Notes: generated from the sequence alone by a model not told the origin. Positions 11,275-22,690 are shown, counted from the first letter of the stretch. The stretch: 64,000 nucleotides of DNA from Pontederia crassipes (GCA_030549335.1 CM060195.1:24432874-24496873), one strand, 5' to 3'. Numbers and translations are program-made.

Positions 11275-12131
11275 TAGTCTTTTGCTTGTCCTCAAGCAAA
11301 ACATTCAGATATTAAGAACAAGATTGAATCAAATAGTTCACAAATGAATTCAGATTCAGCTCTTTAAAATGAAATGAGTTTTCCACTTTACTAACACTCC
11401 CTATCATTCTTTTCAATTTCTAATTTCTAGTTGAGGAATCACAGAGGCTAAAGCAAATTTAAACCATGAAAGAAGTACTAACAACAACTGATTTAAATTT
11501 TAGGGATTTTCAAACTTTACTAAAAAGGTTAAACTACCAATCTCTTGATGAACAGATTTTTGTATTGCTTAAACAGGTTTGAAACTAGACTTTTATTCAT
11601 GATGATGCAAATAAACAGGTTTAAACCTAATTTTTATTCATGCTGGTCAACAGGATAAAAATCCTAGCTTTATTCAGGAGAGTTTCCTTTTTGGATTTAA
11701 CTCTCTTTATTCATGCATGCATGTAATGCAAAATGCAACTTTTCATTTTCTCATTTTCTTCATTTTTTTTCTGTTCATGAAGTGAGCAACAGTTCAAACT
11801 CAAGTAAAGTTTAAATTCCTTAATACAAAGAGTCAAGTTTTCCTATTTAACATAGCCGCAAAAGCCTTGATTCCATTCTAGATATCTTTTAATTTCTAAC
11901 CAACTCATGAGTGTCAACTAGTGTTACCCACAAAAAGGAAAATTTCAGCTGAATTGAAATCAAATGCATCTGAATATGAACTGGTTGAAGCAAAAAGATC
12001 AACAACCAAACTAGTGATTACTTAGTGTTGGAGTGTACTAGATGTTATACTAAAGGATTTCTACTTAACAATGATGAGTACAAATGATAACATGACTTGA
12101 GTTGAACTACAATGATAACAGCGATAACATG

Positions 12132-12200
12132 GCTTATCATCAGCACTGTCCTCAGTACCAAGTTCCTCTCCAAAGCTTATCATCAGCACTGTCCTCAGTG
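12132..12200. repeat. Short direct repeat in element A 3' region
   Basis: The phrase CATCAGCACTGTCCTCAGT occurs twice, 45 bases apart. A relative of it is found once in element B (48263) and in element E (60469), so it is a conserved part of the 3' untranslated region of this retrotransposon group. Confidence 0.75.
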
Positions 12201-12781
12201 ACGAATCATCCAAGCAAGGGAGAGAGTTGGGTGGGTGCTCAACTTTTGAAATCAGAGGTAGGCATGTTTTGCTTCACTTCTTCTTTGGGTCTACCATTTC
12301 AGAGTATGATGAATCAAACCTACAATTGATTGGAACTGAATTAATGAGGAATGATTCATTTAGCAATCAATAAAATTCAGTAAGTATTATTCACTGAAAT
12401 TTGACTAAATCAGATATAAACAACTTATATGAACAAGAAATCACAGTTATCATTATGATGATCATAACATGAGCTAAGTAAGGATAATTAAGATAATCAA
12501 TTATCAAATGCATTTCAGTGAAAAATCAAAGATATGAGTCAAGAGTACTCCTTAAGCTGAATTTAATTCAGTGGTAGAAGATGTTCCTCTCTTATTCCTG
12601 CCAAAACAAAAGGATATTAGATGTAAAAGGCTTGTGTTGCCTCTCAAGAAGCGCCCTACTTTAATGTCTTAGGCTAGACATTGTTACAACTCTTGATGTC
12701 AAAGAGGTTTAAATAGTATGATGTGATAAAGTAGAGATCTCAATCTGTAAACAACTTCACTAATCAAGTATGGATCTCTTA

Positions 12782-13086
12782 GAGGCTGATTGGCTAAGCT
12801 TATAAGTCACTTATAAGTTAGTTTAAAAAAATCTCAGCGTTTGGTAAGTTAAAATTTTGACTGATAAGGAGATATCAAATCTACTTATAAGTAAAAAAAA
12901 TAAGCAGGGAGAGGGGTGCTTATTTTTTAAAAAAATAAGTCAGTTATTGTCTCACAACTAACTAATTGTTATTAATATAAGTAGTTTTATCCAAACGTGT
13001 AACTGCTTATTTTTAAAAATAAGTTTCAGCCAATAAAATACTTATCAGCACTTCAACTTATCAGTTATTTTGTATCAGCTAAGCCC
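12782..13086. mobile_element. Tourist-like (PIF/Harbinger) MITE, TSD TTA
   Basis: The 305-bp element has inverted ends (GAGGCTGATTGGCTAAG at left; GGGCTTAGCTGAT as the inverted right end) and sits between TTA at 12779-12781 and TTA at 13087-13089, the target preference of PIF/Harbinger elements. It is AT-rich, repeats CTTATAAGT-type motifs on both arms, and has no ORF. It lies inside element A and is therefore younger than that insertion. Confidence 0.7.
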
Positions 13087-13356
13087 TTAATTTGCCAATG
13101 ATTGACCTTTATTTTTCAGTTGGATATATTCCGCCTTCATTGTATCAGAAATCTACTAACTTCTCATTCCTAAAATCCTCATGTATGACATCTGAATCCC
13201 CTGGGTCACCATCTTGTTTAAGCAACTATTTCTTTAATGGCTTCTTTAAATGCAGCATCGTTGGAAGATCTTTGAGCTCTTGGTCCCAACTTTTAGTAGG
13301 TAAATATTGATCTTCCTTAATTGGATGTTCGATTTCTTCTACAAATTTGAATTCTG

Positions 13357-13830
13357 CTATAACTTCCTTTGTTTGGAAAGAATTTTTTCTACTTTTGTAT
13401 CCTCCTTGGCCATTTCAGTCTCATCATGCGACTTTGCTGTAATAACTTGTTTCCTTATGAGTGGGTCTTCAATGTGATTCATTGCTACTATCATTGGAGT
13501 ACCCTTTTCAGTAACTTCTGCAACTTCATGAGTGGCTTGTGCTTTAAGTGTGACAACTTCCATCTCAACCTCAGCCTCCATGAGCAATTCTTTCTCTTCA
13601 TTTATTTCTCTCTCAATCTCCATCATCATTTCCTGAAATTCTTCTTTCACATGGGCAGATTGGATTTGTGGAGTTTCTGAATTGGACTGCGAACAAAGTT
13701 TAGCCACCAAGACTTGATTTTTAGCTACAACCTTACATAGTTTCTCCATAATTGCATCTTGCTTCTCCATTATTGCATCTTGCTTCCTGATGAATTTCTC
13801 TAACTTAATCTCCAGTTTTGAATCTTCCAT
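13357..13830 (-). pseudogene. Gag-derived coiled-coil ORF of element A
   Basis: This 157-codon frame encodes a lysine/glutamate-rich, probably coiled-coil protein with an internal repeat (KQDAIMEKQDAIMEK). Its position, just downstream of the PBS side of element A, and its resemblance to the gag C-terminal coiled coil of element B (KVEEMLQKILKKQANQDEAI) suggest a gag remnant. No zinc knuckle, protease or RT follows. Whether it is expressed cannot be told from sequence. Confidence 0.45.
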
Positions 13831-13865
13831 GGATTGATTAAGTGTTTGTTAATTTTCTGAAATAT

Positions 13866-14063
13866 TCATGGTTGTAACATGAAAATCTGACACTTGACCT
13901 TGATTGTGATGGTAATACAAATGATTTTGTGAGTCGTAAACATAAGGGCTGCTGCTTGAGAAGTCTTCCTCACGATTCCAATAATTTGAAACATAATGAC
14001 TACTACTTGAGAAGTCTTCCTCACAATCTTAGTAATTTGAACCTTCATGATCATGTGAGGCAT
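13866..14063 (-). pseudogene. Degenerate gag-like segment with internal duplication
   Basis: On the minus strand, in the frame of the downstream coiled-coil ORF, a motif EEDFSSSS followed by YV appears twice about 54 bases apart. YYHHNQGQ follows, like the HQNQGQ seen in the gag of element E. Stops break the frame. I read it as gag remnant. Confidence 0.4.
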
Positions 14064-14606
14064 ACATGTGGGGATTAGAAGATGCCGAAATTGTGATGAT
14101 CCTTGATTGCAATGAACTTGTGATGGTTCTCCGACATAAAAAATGTATTTCTAAAGTGTTTTGAACATGATATCTTCAACTTTAGAATTCAATTCATTCT
14201 GGTTGATTGGCATTTCACTAGATTGATAATAGTCCTAGGGCCAAGTTTTTCAACTCATATCCATCATGTACTTAATCTATCTCAGAAATTAAATTTAGAA
14301 TTTTTTGCACTATAAACTTGTCATACAATGAGATTAAGTGCAAAGATATCAAAAGTAGGAGTAAACATGAAATGGAACAATGATTAAGATAAGATTGATA
14401 GTAGAAAAAAGAAAATTACAAAAAGGACTAATCTAATCAGAAAAAAATAGACAAAAATAGGATTGAATATAAACAATGGAATGTGATATCAATAGTGATG
14501 GTATAAGAAAAAATAGAGGTAAATATAAACAAAAGCTAAACTAAAGAAAAGAAACTGAAAAGTAGACTAATCTAAACTATAAAAAGTGAATCTAATCAGC
14601 CTCAAA

Positions 14607-14624
14607 TCCCCGGCAACGGCGCCA
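14607..14624 (-). other. Primer-binding site, tRNA-Asp
   Basis: The plus strand reads TCCCCGGCAACGGCGCCA, identical to the 3' end of plant tRNA-Asp, so the minus-strand transcript is complementary to that tRNA over 18 bases. It lies 6 bases from the LTR edge, as expected. It is not a tRNA gene. Confidence 0.92.
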
Positions 14625-15119
14625 AAAACTTGATGTGAATTGTGTAGAGTATGATTTAGTTGATTGATTTATTAGACTCTAATGCAAAAATGTAAAAGAC
14701 TAAGGTCTAGGTGTAGAGCGACTCTTCACTTCACTGGACTGCAAGTGCACAGATCGGAATAGTAGACTCGAATGTCGTATCCACAGTGATTTGAAACTAA
14801 TGATTCACTAACTAATCTAGATTACTCCTAAGCTAAGTTAACTCTTTTTGCTATTTTTAAGTGACTGATATAATAGATATGAAATGTTCTCTTAAGAAAG
14901 GGGTTCATCTAATATTCTGTTATGAAATGGATTAGAACAACCTAGCAATACAAATCAAACCATATTCAACTTGTAAAGACTGCTCTCACAGTGCATTAGT
15001 ATTAGAACTAAGTATCATACTTTCATATGAATGTTAGTTAGGTTGATTCAAAAGAGTTTCAACTGATATTAGATTATCAATAAACTTCTCAATGCATAAA
15101 TAAATACCACTACAAGAAA

Positions 15120-17020
15120 ATTGGCGATTAGCGACGCCATGTAGCGCCTCAAAAGTGTGTGACGCTATAAAGACGCCACTAGCGCCTCCATTGCGCTTCT
15201 TTAGCGTCAACAGAATCAGACGCCACTTGCCTCTAAATAGCATCTCATTAGCGTCTTCCTAGCTACTCACAGTGTTGACGTTAAAAGTAGCGCAATCGAG
15301 ACGCTACGTAGATGTTATTATTTCCCACGAGAAACCACAAATGTGCGGCAGTACCTAGCGCCGTTATGGCGTCGACAACGTTAGGCGCGAAACTAGCGTC
15401 GCCTGTATGAAGACTCTAAAGCGACGCTACATGGTGTCTCAATTGAAAGAGACGCTAATGAGACGCTACGATATATATTTAAACACTATATTATATATAC
15501 TATATGTCAATCAATAAATTCATTAAATATTATATATACTATATGTCAATCAATAAATTCATTAAATATTATATTAGTATTAATTACACGAATATCAACA
15601 TATTATCAATAGCATAATATCAACATATAGATGTATTAATTACACTATTATATATATATATATGTATTTTTACATGATAAGAGTGTTCCTAAATATATAA
15701 ATTTTTTCCTATATTATCTATGTTATCTACACATATAATATATATAATATCTTTATTATGCATATATCTTAATTATACGTCTTCTTAGCTATTCAGCAGG
15801 TTGACGTTAACTCTCTAGCGCTGCAGTCGAGACGCTACATAGACGCTATTATTTCGCGCCACTATTCTTAATGCGCGGCAGCACCTAGCGCCGTTTTGTC
15901 GTCGACCACTTTAGACAACGACACTAGCGTCTCATGTCTGAAGACTGTGAAGCGACGTTATATGGCGTCTCGAACAAAGGAGAAGCTAATGAGACGCTAC
16001 TGTATATATTTAAACACTATATTATATATACTATATGTCAATCAATAAATTCATTAAATATTATATTAGCATTAAGTACATGATTTGTGTTATGTATACA
16101 TATAATATATATAACATCTTAATTATGCATATATTATTATTATATACTTAATCATGGGATTACGATGGTTGATTGAGTGATATGTTAGCGTCACAGTAGA
16201 CACACAATAGCGTCCACCTAGCGTTTAACGAGCGCCGAAGCTATTGTTGACCCTATGATGACACCATGGGCGTCTCTCTAGCGTCGCATGTTCGAGACGC
16301 CATATTGTTTTAGATGCTAGTTCGGCGCTACGGAGTCGATAAATGAATCTAGCGACTCAATGGCGTCTGTATTGCGCCTCCTAAGCCGACTTTTTACCCC
16401 TCGCTCAATCGGGCATGTATAGACATATAAATACGCGTATATGCTTATACCTATAAATAATAAGTGCATATATACATATTATTATAACCTAATCTGACAC
16501 ATATAAACAAATACACACATATATATATTCACTTCGAATACGTATACATATACATGTTATCTATATATATATGACTCGCACATTTATAGACATATTGACG
16601 AAACACATTATTGTAACTTAATCTCTCACACGTAGACATATATATACGTACGCTTATAACATATGTATATTTATACACACACATTTGTGTTATATACATA
16701 CATATTTATAATTATGCATACATACATGATAGATTATCGGAAGAAAATAAAATAATTGGAACGGGGCATAATGCGATGAGATGTTACATTGATAAATAAA
16801 ATTTCATACATACTAAAAAAATTTGAAAAAAACTTTTAATGAGCGTCTCAATGGCGTCACGATGATGAGACGCTACACACTTGAGACGCCCCGACGACTC
16901 TATGGTGTCGCTACGTTGTCTTAGCGAAACACTAGCTTCTCTATAGCGCCGCGATAGCAGAATTGTGATAGTGTCGGCGTCTACCTAGCGTCGCGTTAAT
17001 TGGCGACGCTAAAAATTACT
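15120..17020. repeat. 5' subterminal AGCGTC repeat region of CACTA
   Basis: Dozens of AGCGTC/GACGC/AGCGCC motifs occur in both orientations, the expected binding array for TNPA-type protein. A block of about 300 bases (from 15240, including CACCTAGCGCCGTT-like text and a TA-rich tail with TATATGTCAATCAATAAATT) is repeated at about 15780-16070, and the TA-rich tail is itself duplicated at 15485-15565. 16440-16830 is TA/CA-rich filler. Confidence 0.85.
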
Positions 17021-17059
17021 TAAATCCCTAACCCCTCTTCTTCGTTTTCACTTTTACTG

Positions 17060-17745
17060 TTTACTGTTTACAATTGCCCCGACGCCTGACGTGCCCCGAT
17101 GCCCGACCTCCGACGCGCTCCGATGCCCAACCTCCGATGCCCTCCACTACCGCCTCCGGCCTTCGCCCGACGTCCGACGCCCGACGACCGCCATCCTCTG
17201 CCGCCCTCTGCATTCGACCGCCCTCCACCGCCGCTCTCTGCATTCGCCACTGCCCTTCGCCGCCTCCTCCTCCTCTGCCCTTCGCCGCCGCCCTTCGCCG
17301 CCGACCATCGCTGCCTCATCCACCCTCCACCGCATCCTCCCTCCACCGCCGCCGACGTCCTCCACCGCCGCCGACGTCCTCCTCCTCCGCCCTCCCCGAT
17401 GGTTCACCTCCGACGGTTCGCCCTCCCCGACGGTTCGCCACCCCCTCCTCCACCGCCGTCCGTCGCGTCCTCCGCCGTGTCATCCGCCCTCCGCTCTTCG
17501 CCTCCGCCGCCCTCCGCCTCCACCGCCGCCCTCCGCCTCCACCGCCGCCCTCCGCCTCCACCGCCGCCCTCCGCCTCCACCGCCGCCCGTCGCATCCACC
17601 GCCGCCTCGTCCGCCCTCCGCCGCGTCCTCCCTCCACCGCCGCCGACGTCCTCCACCGCCGCTGACGTCCTCCTCCGCCGCCACTGCCCACCGCCTCCAC
17701 TGTCATCTCGGCCGCCCTCCGCCCTTCGCCGAAGGTACTAGCCCG
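17060..17745. repeat. GC-rich CCG/CCT block in CACTA
   Basis: About 690 bases change abruptly to very GC-rich sequence built from CCGCC, CCTCC and GACG. It includes about four tandem copies of a 19-bp unit (CTCCGCCTCCACCGCCGCC) at 17503-17590. ORFs of 120-230 codons run through all frames on both strands because stops are rare in such sequence. A 19-bp period would shift the frame at each unit, so they are not credible proteins. A promoter-proximal, methylation-prone control region, as in maize En/Spm, is a plausible role. Confidence 0.75.
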
Positions 17746-17750
17746 CCACC

Positions 17751-18175
17751 ATGTAAATTAAGTTAATTATTAATGCATGAAGTTAAATTAAGTTAATTAT
17801 TCATGTTAAGTTAAGTATTACTTATTAATGTTATTATCATGTTAAATTAAGTAGTACTTAAGTGAATTATCATCTCTTTGGATCTAGTTAGTATTACTTA
17901 TTAAGTATCATCTCTTAGGAATTAAGTTAAGTATTACTTAAGTTAAGTATTACTTATTCATGTTATGAATTAACTTAAGTAGTACTTAAGTTAATTATCA
18001 TCTCTTTGGATCAAGTTAATTAGTATTACTTATTAAGTATTACTTAAGTTAAGTTAACTTATGAACTAATTCATGTACTTAAGTTAAGTATTACTTATTC
18101 ATGTTATGAATTAAGTTAAGTAGTACTAAGTTAAGTATTACTTAAGTTAAGTTAACTTATGAACTAATTCATGTA
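17751..18175. repeat. TTAAGTTAAGTATTACTTA-type satellite-like repeat
   Basis: Short degenerate units of TTAAGTTAA, TATTACTTATT and CATCTCTT are repeated for about 420 bases just upstream of the transposase. No coding capacity is seen. Confidence 0.8.
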
Positions 18176-18221
18176 CTTCCACATTCTTGGTGATAAAATG
18201 AGATTATGATTCGACGATGAA

Positions 18222-18282
18222 GTACTTGAAACACGTGATTTTGGACTTAATTTGTAAGTTCAAAATCACACGTTTCAAGTAC
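18222..18282. other. 27-bp inverted repeat upstream of TNP2
   Basis: 18222-18248 and 18256-18282 are inverted copies (GTACTTGAAACACGTGATTT against its complement, with about three mismatches) around a 7-base loop. It sits about 20 bases before the TNP2-like frame. It could be a hairpin in the leader or a decayed small palindromic insertion. Confidence 0.75.
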
Positions 18283-18304
18283 ACGAAATTTCTTACTTGG
18301 CTTA

Positions 18305-19618
18305 ATGTTCTCCGTTACAGAAATGATAAAGTCAGATCGTAGTTGGATTCGTCGTTGGAAGGATAAACATGACGTCATAACTGAAGAATATAAGGATGGT
18401 GTTGATGAATTCATTAATGTGGCATATCAAAATGAAGGTGTTTCTTCTTCATATGGCGAAATCTTATGTCCATGCCGGAAGTGCAGATGTTATCAGTAGA
18501 AAGTAAGATATGATGTGCAAAAGGATTTATATTACAACGGTTTCTTACTTACATACACCAATTGGTTCTTTCCTGATGAAGAAAGATGGGCTAAAGAAAC
18601 AAGTAATGTAGATACTATTGTGGGCGACTCGAGCAATCCGTACAGGGACACGATACGAGATGCAATGTTAGGAGAAAATGTTGGTGAAACATCGATTGAA
18701 GAAGACCCGAATCCTTCGGCTTCTAGGTTTTATAATCTTCTCGAAGAGGCAAATGAACCTTTATGGGATGGATGCGTGAAGCAAACTACACTTTATGTAG
18801 TGGCACAACTAATGAATTTGAAATCAGAATTTAATATGAGCGAAAGTTATTTTGACCGGATGCTTGCCATTATTAAGAGTATGCTTCCAGTTTTCGAGAA
18901 ATTACCTGAAAATTTTTACAAATGCAAACGGTTGATGAGAGATTTAGGGTTGGAATATCAGAAGATTGATGCATGCTGCAATCATTGCATGTTGTACTAC
19001 AAGGAAAATAACTCACTTATGAGTTGTTCTATTTGTGACGAGCCCAGATTCAAGCCGAAAAAGAATACTCAAAGTTCGAAAAAAATGTGGCAAATGCAAT
19101 ATTTAGATACTTTCCGATTGTTCTAAGATTACAACGACTATTTCTTTCTGAAAAAAACTGCATCATTTATGAGGTGGCACAAAGAAGGGGCACGTGAAGA
19201 TCCAAATTCAATTACACATCCTTCGGATGCGGAGGCATGGAGACCATTTGTTGCACTTCATCCGGATTTTTCTGCAGAATCACGCAATGTTAGATTAGGA
19301 CTTTGAACCGATGGCTTCAACCCATTTGGCTCATCGAGTACTGCTTATTCATGCTGGCATATTTTTGTGACACCGTATAATTTGCTTCCAAGCATGTGTA
19401 TGAGACGAGAGAATATATTTCTTACCTGTATCATCCCGGGTCCTCGATCTCCTGGTAAAAGTTAAGATGTTTACTCAAGACCTTTGATTGACGAGCTCAA
19501 GATGTTGTGGGAGGATGGCGTGGTTACTTATGACAAATCTAAAAAGCAAAATTTCATTATGAGAGCCGCATTAATGTGGACCATAACTGATTTTCCGACA
19601 TATGGAATGTTGAAGTGA
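18305..19618 (+). pseudogene. TNP2-like (TNPD) CACTA transposase, truncated
   Basis: TNP2-type proteins cut and join CACTA ends. The N-terminal transposase-associated domain is seen in DRSWIRRWKDKH, EFINVAYQNEG and CPCRKCRC. After an in-frame stop at 18497-18499 it continues with GFLLTYTNWFFPDEERW. The core begins with LPENFYKCKRLMRDLGL, KIDACCNHCMLYYK and CSICDEPRF, then MRWHKEGAREDP, HPDFSAESRNVRLGL, DGFNPFG, PRSPGKS and LIDELKMLWEDGVVTYD. It ends at FPTYGMLK where the family continues with a G-W-S motif. At least four stops and loss of the C-terminal half make it inactive. Confidence 0.9.
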
Positions 19619-19686
19619 GAACATTACTGTACATTTATTAATTATCACAATTTTAATTTGGTATGACACTAATGATTTATTATGTA

Positions 19687-21235
19687 TTAGGGCCCGTAGC
19701 TGATGTCGGACCTTCACAGCCTACCCCAGCTGTACCGGATGATGATTCCTCTTCGAGTGATGAAGAGGGGTTACACGATAATGGGGTGGTCACTGTGAAC
19801 AATATTGCTCGACCGTAAGTTAAATAAGTTATAAAATTTTGTTATAGTTTTGGTTATCATTGAAAATTAATTCTTCTTTGTAATTGGCAGGACCACTTTC
19901 TTACCCGCTAGTACCATGCGGGATGTCAGTGCTCTCATTCTTTCCCACTTGCCGGAAGGGGCAGGATCCTAGAAAGATGTCCCAATTCAAGTGCGAGATG
20001 ACATCTTTCGAGCCTTTATGGTATGATCTTCTATTTGGGTTACATAATTCGATTTATATTTATTTTAAAATTACTAAGTTTTAACGTTCTATTTGTAGGA
20101 GGCAAATCAGTTTCATCCGGATCTTAGTATAGGGAGGATCCGGAGAGCTTTTGAGGAGGTTGCTGCGAAACGCCTCTGAAATCGATTATACAAGTTTCGC
20201 AAGGTCGTCACGTCAGCCGGCCTCACTTTGGAGCAGGGCATACAAAGATGCCCAAGACATATTAGGCGCTCGGTTTGGGAGTCCCTCTGTAGAAAGTGGT
20301 AAGTATGTATACTTTTACATTATTTTTATGAAAAGTATAGTTTTTTGAAAGTGTAAGTATTTGATGTTCACAAAGGACGGATGAACGATGGCAAAGGAAG
20401 TCGGAAAAGGCAAGAGTTAACCGTCTTTCAAAGCTCGAGGCCCACATCCACACAGGGGGATCGATGCGATTTGATGAGCATCGACGGCGCATGATAATTT
20501 ACATATAAATTCCATTAATCAAACTTTTGACTTATACTTATGTTATCAAATTTGAAACTTTATTGTAGGAGGAGAAAGAAAGCGGTCCCGTAGACTTTCG
20601 TGTGGTCTATGAGGCCACGCGTAAGAGCCGGAAGACAAACGACTTAGTCACGCCCACTGCTCGTAGGCTTCTGGTAAGTCTCATGATATGGTCATTTGGT
20701 TGTTGCCGTTAGTGCAATATTTTTGAAATGCACAACGTTTAAATTTTTTAGGATGAGTATAATGCAAAAATGACTGAAAAGTATGGAGATGATCCAAGTA
20801 CTCAGCCACCAGGTAATGTTTCTTCGTTGGTTTAGTCATATTTTTAATTTACGTGATTCTTGATATATAATTTATATATTATATGATTTTATAATTTTTC
20901 TATTTCGTAGAGGACCCTACTGTTTGGGAAGAGGTGGCCGGCACGACATGAGGGGGATACTTGCGTGGCATCGGCACAGCTGTTCAGATACCTAAGAGGA
21001 TCGGAGGATATGCAGGAGGTGCATCTGCTCCGAACTCATCCGATGCACCTGATCTGACGCAGCTATCACATCAGGTGTCGCAGCAGGTGTCGCAGTAGGT
21101 GTCGCAGCAGTTGGGTCCTCTATTGCAAGCGATTTAGGGATTGATCCCGACGCAGAATCCATCCCCGCGAGGCCATGGACCGAGCACGTCTGGGTCGAAT
21201 ATCCGGAATGATAACAATAACTCCCAAACCTAGGA
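19687..21235 (+). pseudogene. TNPA/Ptta-type plant transposase (Transposase_24), multi-exon
   Basis: Several exons with plant splice sites can be followed: to 19814 (GTAAGT donor), 19891-20020, 20099-20298, 20376-20493, about 20569-20670, 20752-20813 and 20912-21235. Typical Transposase_24 phrases are SIGRIRRAFEEVAAKRL, CPRHIRRSVWESLCRKW, WQRKSEKARVNRLSKL, THTGGSMRF-like HIHTGGSMRFDEHRRRM, and DPTVWEEVAGTT followed by GYLRGIG. Such proteins bind the subterminal repeats. At least five stops, including one in KRL*NRLYKF, interrupt it. A second, more decayed copy lies at 32518-35155. Confidence 0.82.
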
Positions 21236-21331
21236 TAGAAAACAGACTATGCATTTGTTACTTATAGACTTAAACATACATATAATTTGTTAGTTCAGTT
21301 TAGTAGTTTTCGTATTCTTATGTTATATATT

Positions 21332-21424
21332 ATGCCTGTGATGGTTTTATATTGCCTGTGATAGTTTTATATTGCCTGTGATGCTTTTATATTGCCTGTG
21401 ATGCTTTTATATTGCCTGTGATGA
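21332..21424. repeat. 20-bp tandem repeat, about 4.5 copies
   Basis: The unit TTGCCTGTGATGCTTTTATA is repeated with single-base variants just 3' of the TNPA-type gene, probably in its 3' untranslated region. Confidence 0.9.
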
Positions 21425-21499
21425 ATATCAATGCATTTTGAGATGCATTATAAATTGTATGGCGTGGGAAGGGAAAAAATGAGGCTGGGGCGGGTAAAA

Positions 21500-21960
21500 A
21501 AAATGTGCATGTAGCGACGCCATAGCGTCTCATTGGCGTCTAAACGAATGTCGACGCTAATTTAAATATATCACACTTAGCGCCATCTTAGCGTCTCATT
21601 GGGGACACAAGTACGATCATATTTGCGTCAATATAGCGCCTTACTAGCGCCTACATTAGCCACACGTGGGCGCCGGAATAGTGCCTCACATCTACCGCCC
21701 CTTGCGCGTCGACTTAGCAACACAGTCCTGCTTCGCGTAGCCGCAAACATCGCGTCTTAATACCGTCGATATAGCATCATTATGTGATGCTAGTTGCGTC
21801 TCAACATCTTTGACTCTAGTGTGATGCCACTAGCCACCGAGTTACAGCGTCTCAATTTTGCGACGCTAGTTAGACGTGAAGGAGACGCTCTTGATAACAG
21901 AGACGTAATAGCGCCTCCCTAGCGTCTCCGACCGTGAGTCGCTAATTGCCCATTTTCTTG
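21500..21960. repeat. 3' subterminal repeat region of CACTA
   Basis: The same AGCGTC/AGCGCC/GACGC motif set as at the 5' end fills this segment in both orientations up to the inverted terminal repeat. Confidence 0.85.
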
Positions 21961-21996
21961 TAGTGTACAATCAGATCCACAACTAGTGCTAATGCT

Positions 21997-22365
21997 CTTG
22001 GTTTATCTCTAAACAGTAAGAGAATCTAAAATCAACCTCTCGGCTGCCATTTCAATACGAGATTCACATCAACAAAAGCTAAATGGATCCATTCTCAGCA
22101 TGAAAAGATTAGAATCAAGAAACCAAGTCTACAGAAATCACAATTGAAATCGATCTAGAAACTAATGTTAATGTTCTTGATTCATTGCTTAATAACAAGA
22201 GAATCTAGAATCAACCTCTCAGCTGCCATTACAAAATGATATTAACATTAATAAAAAGTAAAAAGATACATTCAGTTCTTGACAAGGAAAAAACCATAAA
22301 ACAAATTATGATGCTCTTGACTCATTTCTGAGCAAGAAAGAATCAAACACCAACTTCTCAATTGT
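21997..22365 (-). repeat. LTR A hairpin subrepeats, three copies
   Basis: Three units each contain a first hairpin with a TCTC/TTTC loop on the plus strand (GAGA/GAAA in sense): GTTTA/TAAAC at 22001-22014 and CTCA/TGAG at 22321-22332; the middle copy is weaker. A second hairpin follows with loop TCTC: CAACC/GGCTG at 22033-22046, CAACC/AGCTG at 22212-22225, CAACT/AATTG at 22351-22364. On the minus (sense) strand every non-Watson-Crick pair in these second stems is G-U. They lie between the TATA-like box and the PBS, so they should be in the transcript leader. Confidence 0.7.
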
Positions 22366-22682
22366 CACTCTAAAGTAGGATTCACATCAACATAGAACTG
22401 AGTTGAAAACATTCAGAAATACACTAACATCAGTGGCAAAAGTGATGTTCTATCATCCATCCATAAACAAAAATTAAACTGCTATCCTATCCTAAGAGAG
22501 CTAAGATTTAGCTCCTCATAAGTGATGAAAATAATAGAAAACAGATGAGGAAAAGAATCATAAACATCCTAAAACATAAAAGAAGAACAATCAACACTCT
22601 GGACTCTAGCAAGAAAAACCCTCTGCCTCCAGCCCAAATGGCCAGGAGAGAAGATCCCCATCTTTGCTCCTGAACATCCCCT

Positions 22683-22690
22683 TTAAATAT
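22683..22690 (-). promoter_or_regulatory. TATA-like box of LTR A
   Basis: TATTTAAA on the minus strand aligns in position with TATAAAAG of the solo LTR at 28061 and TATACAAG of LTR B. It is preceded by the same CACC/CACCCTTTGAT-type context. Confidence 0.5.

Larger units (their letters stand above)
15108..21965 (+). mobile_element. Complete CACTA (En/Spm) element, TSD TAC
   Basis: The ends CACTACAAGAAAAT and its inverse are 28-bp terminal inverted repeats with two mismatches, and TAC at 15105-15107 is repeated at 21966-21968. The 6858-bp element has long subterminal regions full of AGCGTC/GACGCTA/AGCGCC motifs at 15120-17020 and 21500-21960, a GC-rich block, a TNP2-type transposase remnant and a TNPA-type gene. 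Both genes carry stops, so this copy is non-autonomous. It inserted into the LTR of element A. Confidence 0.96.

Noticed and set aside
14607-14624. tRNA-Asp-like sequence
   Set aside because: Only the 18 bases of the tRNA 3' end are present, next to an LTR edge. It is a primer-binding site, not a tRNA gene.
17074-17766. Long overlapping proline/arginine/serine-rich ORFs on both strands
   Set aside because: They arise from a GC-rich simple-repeat block where stops are rare. A 19-bp tandem unit would shift frame, and six frames are open at once.
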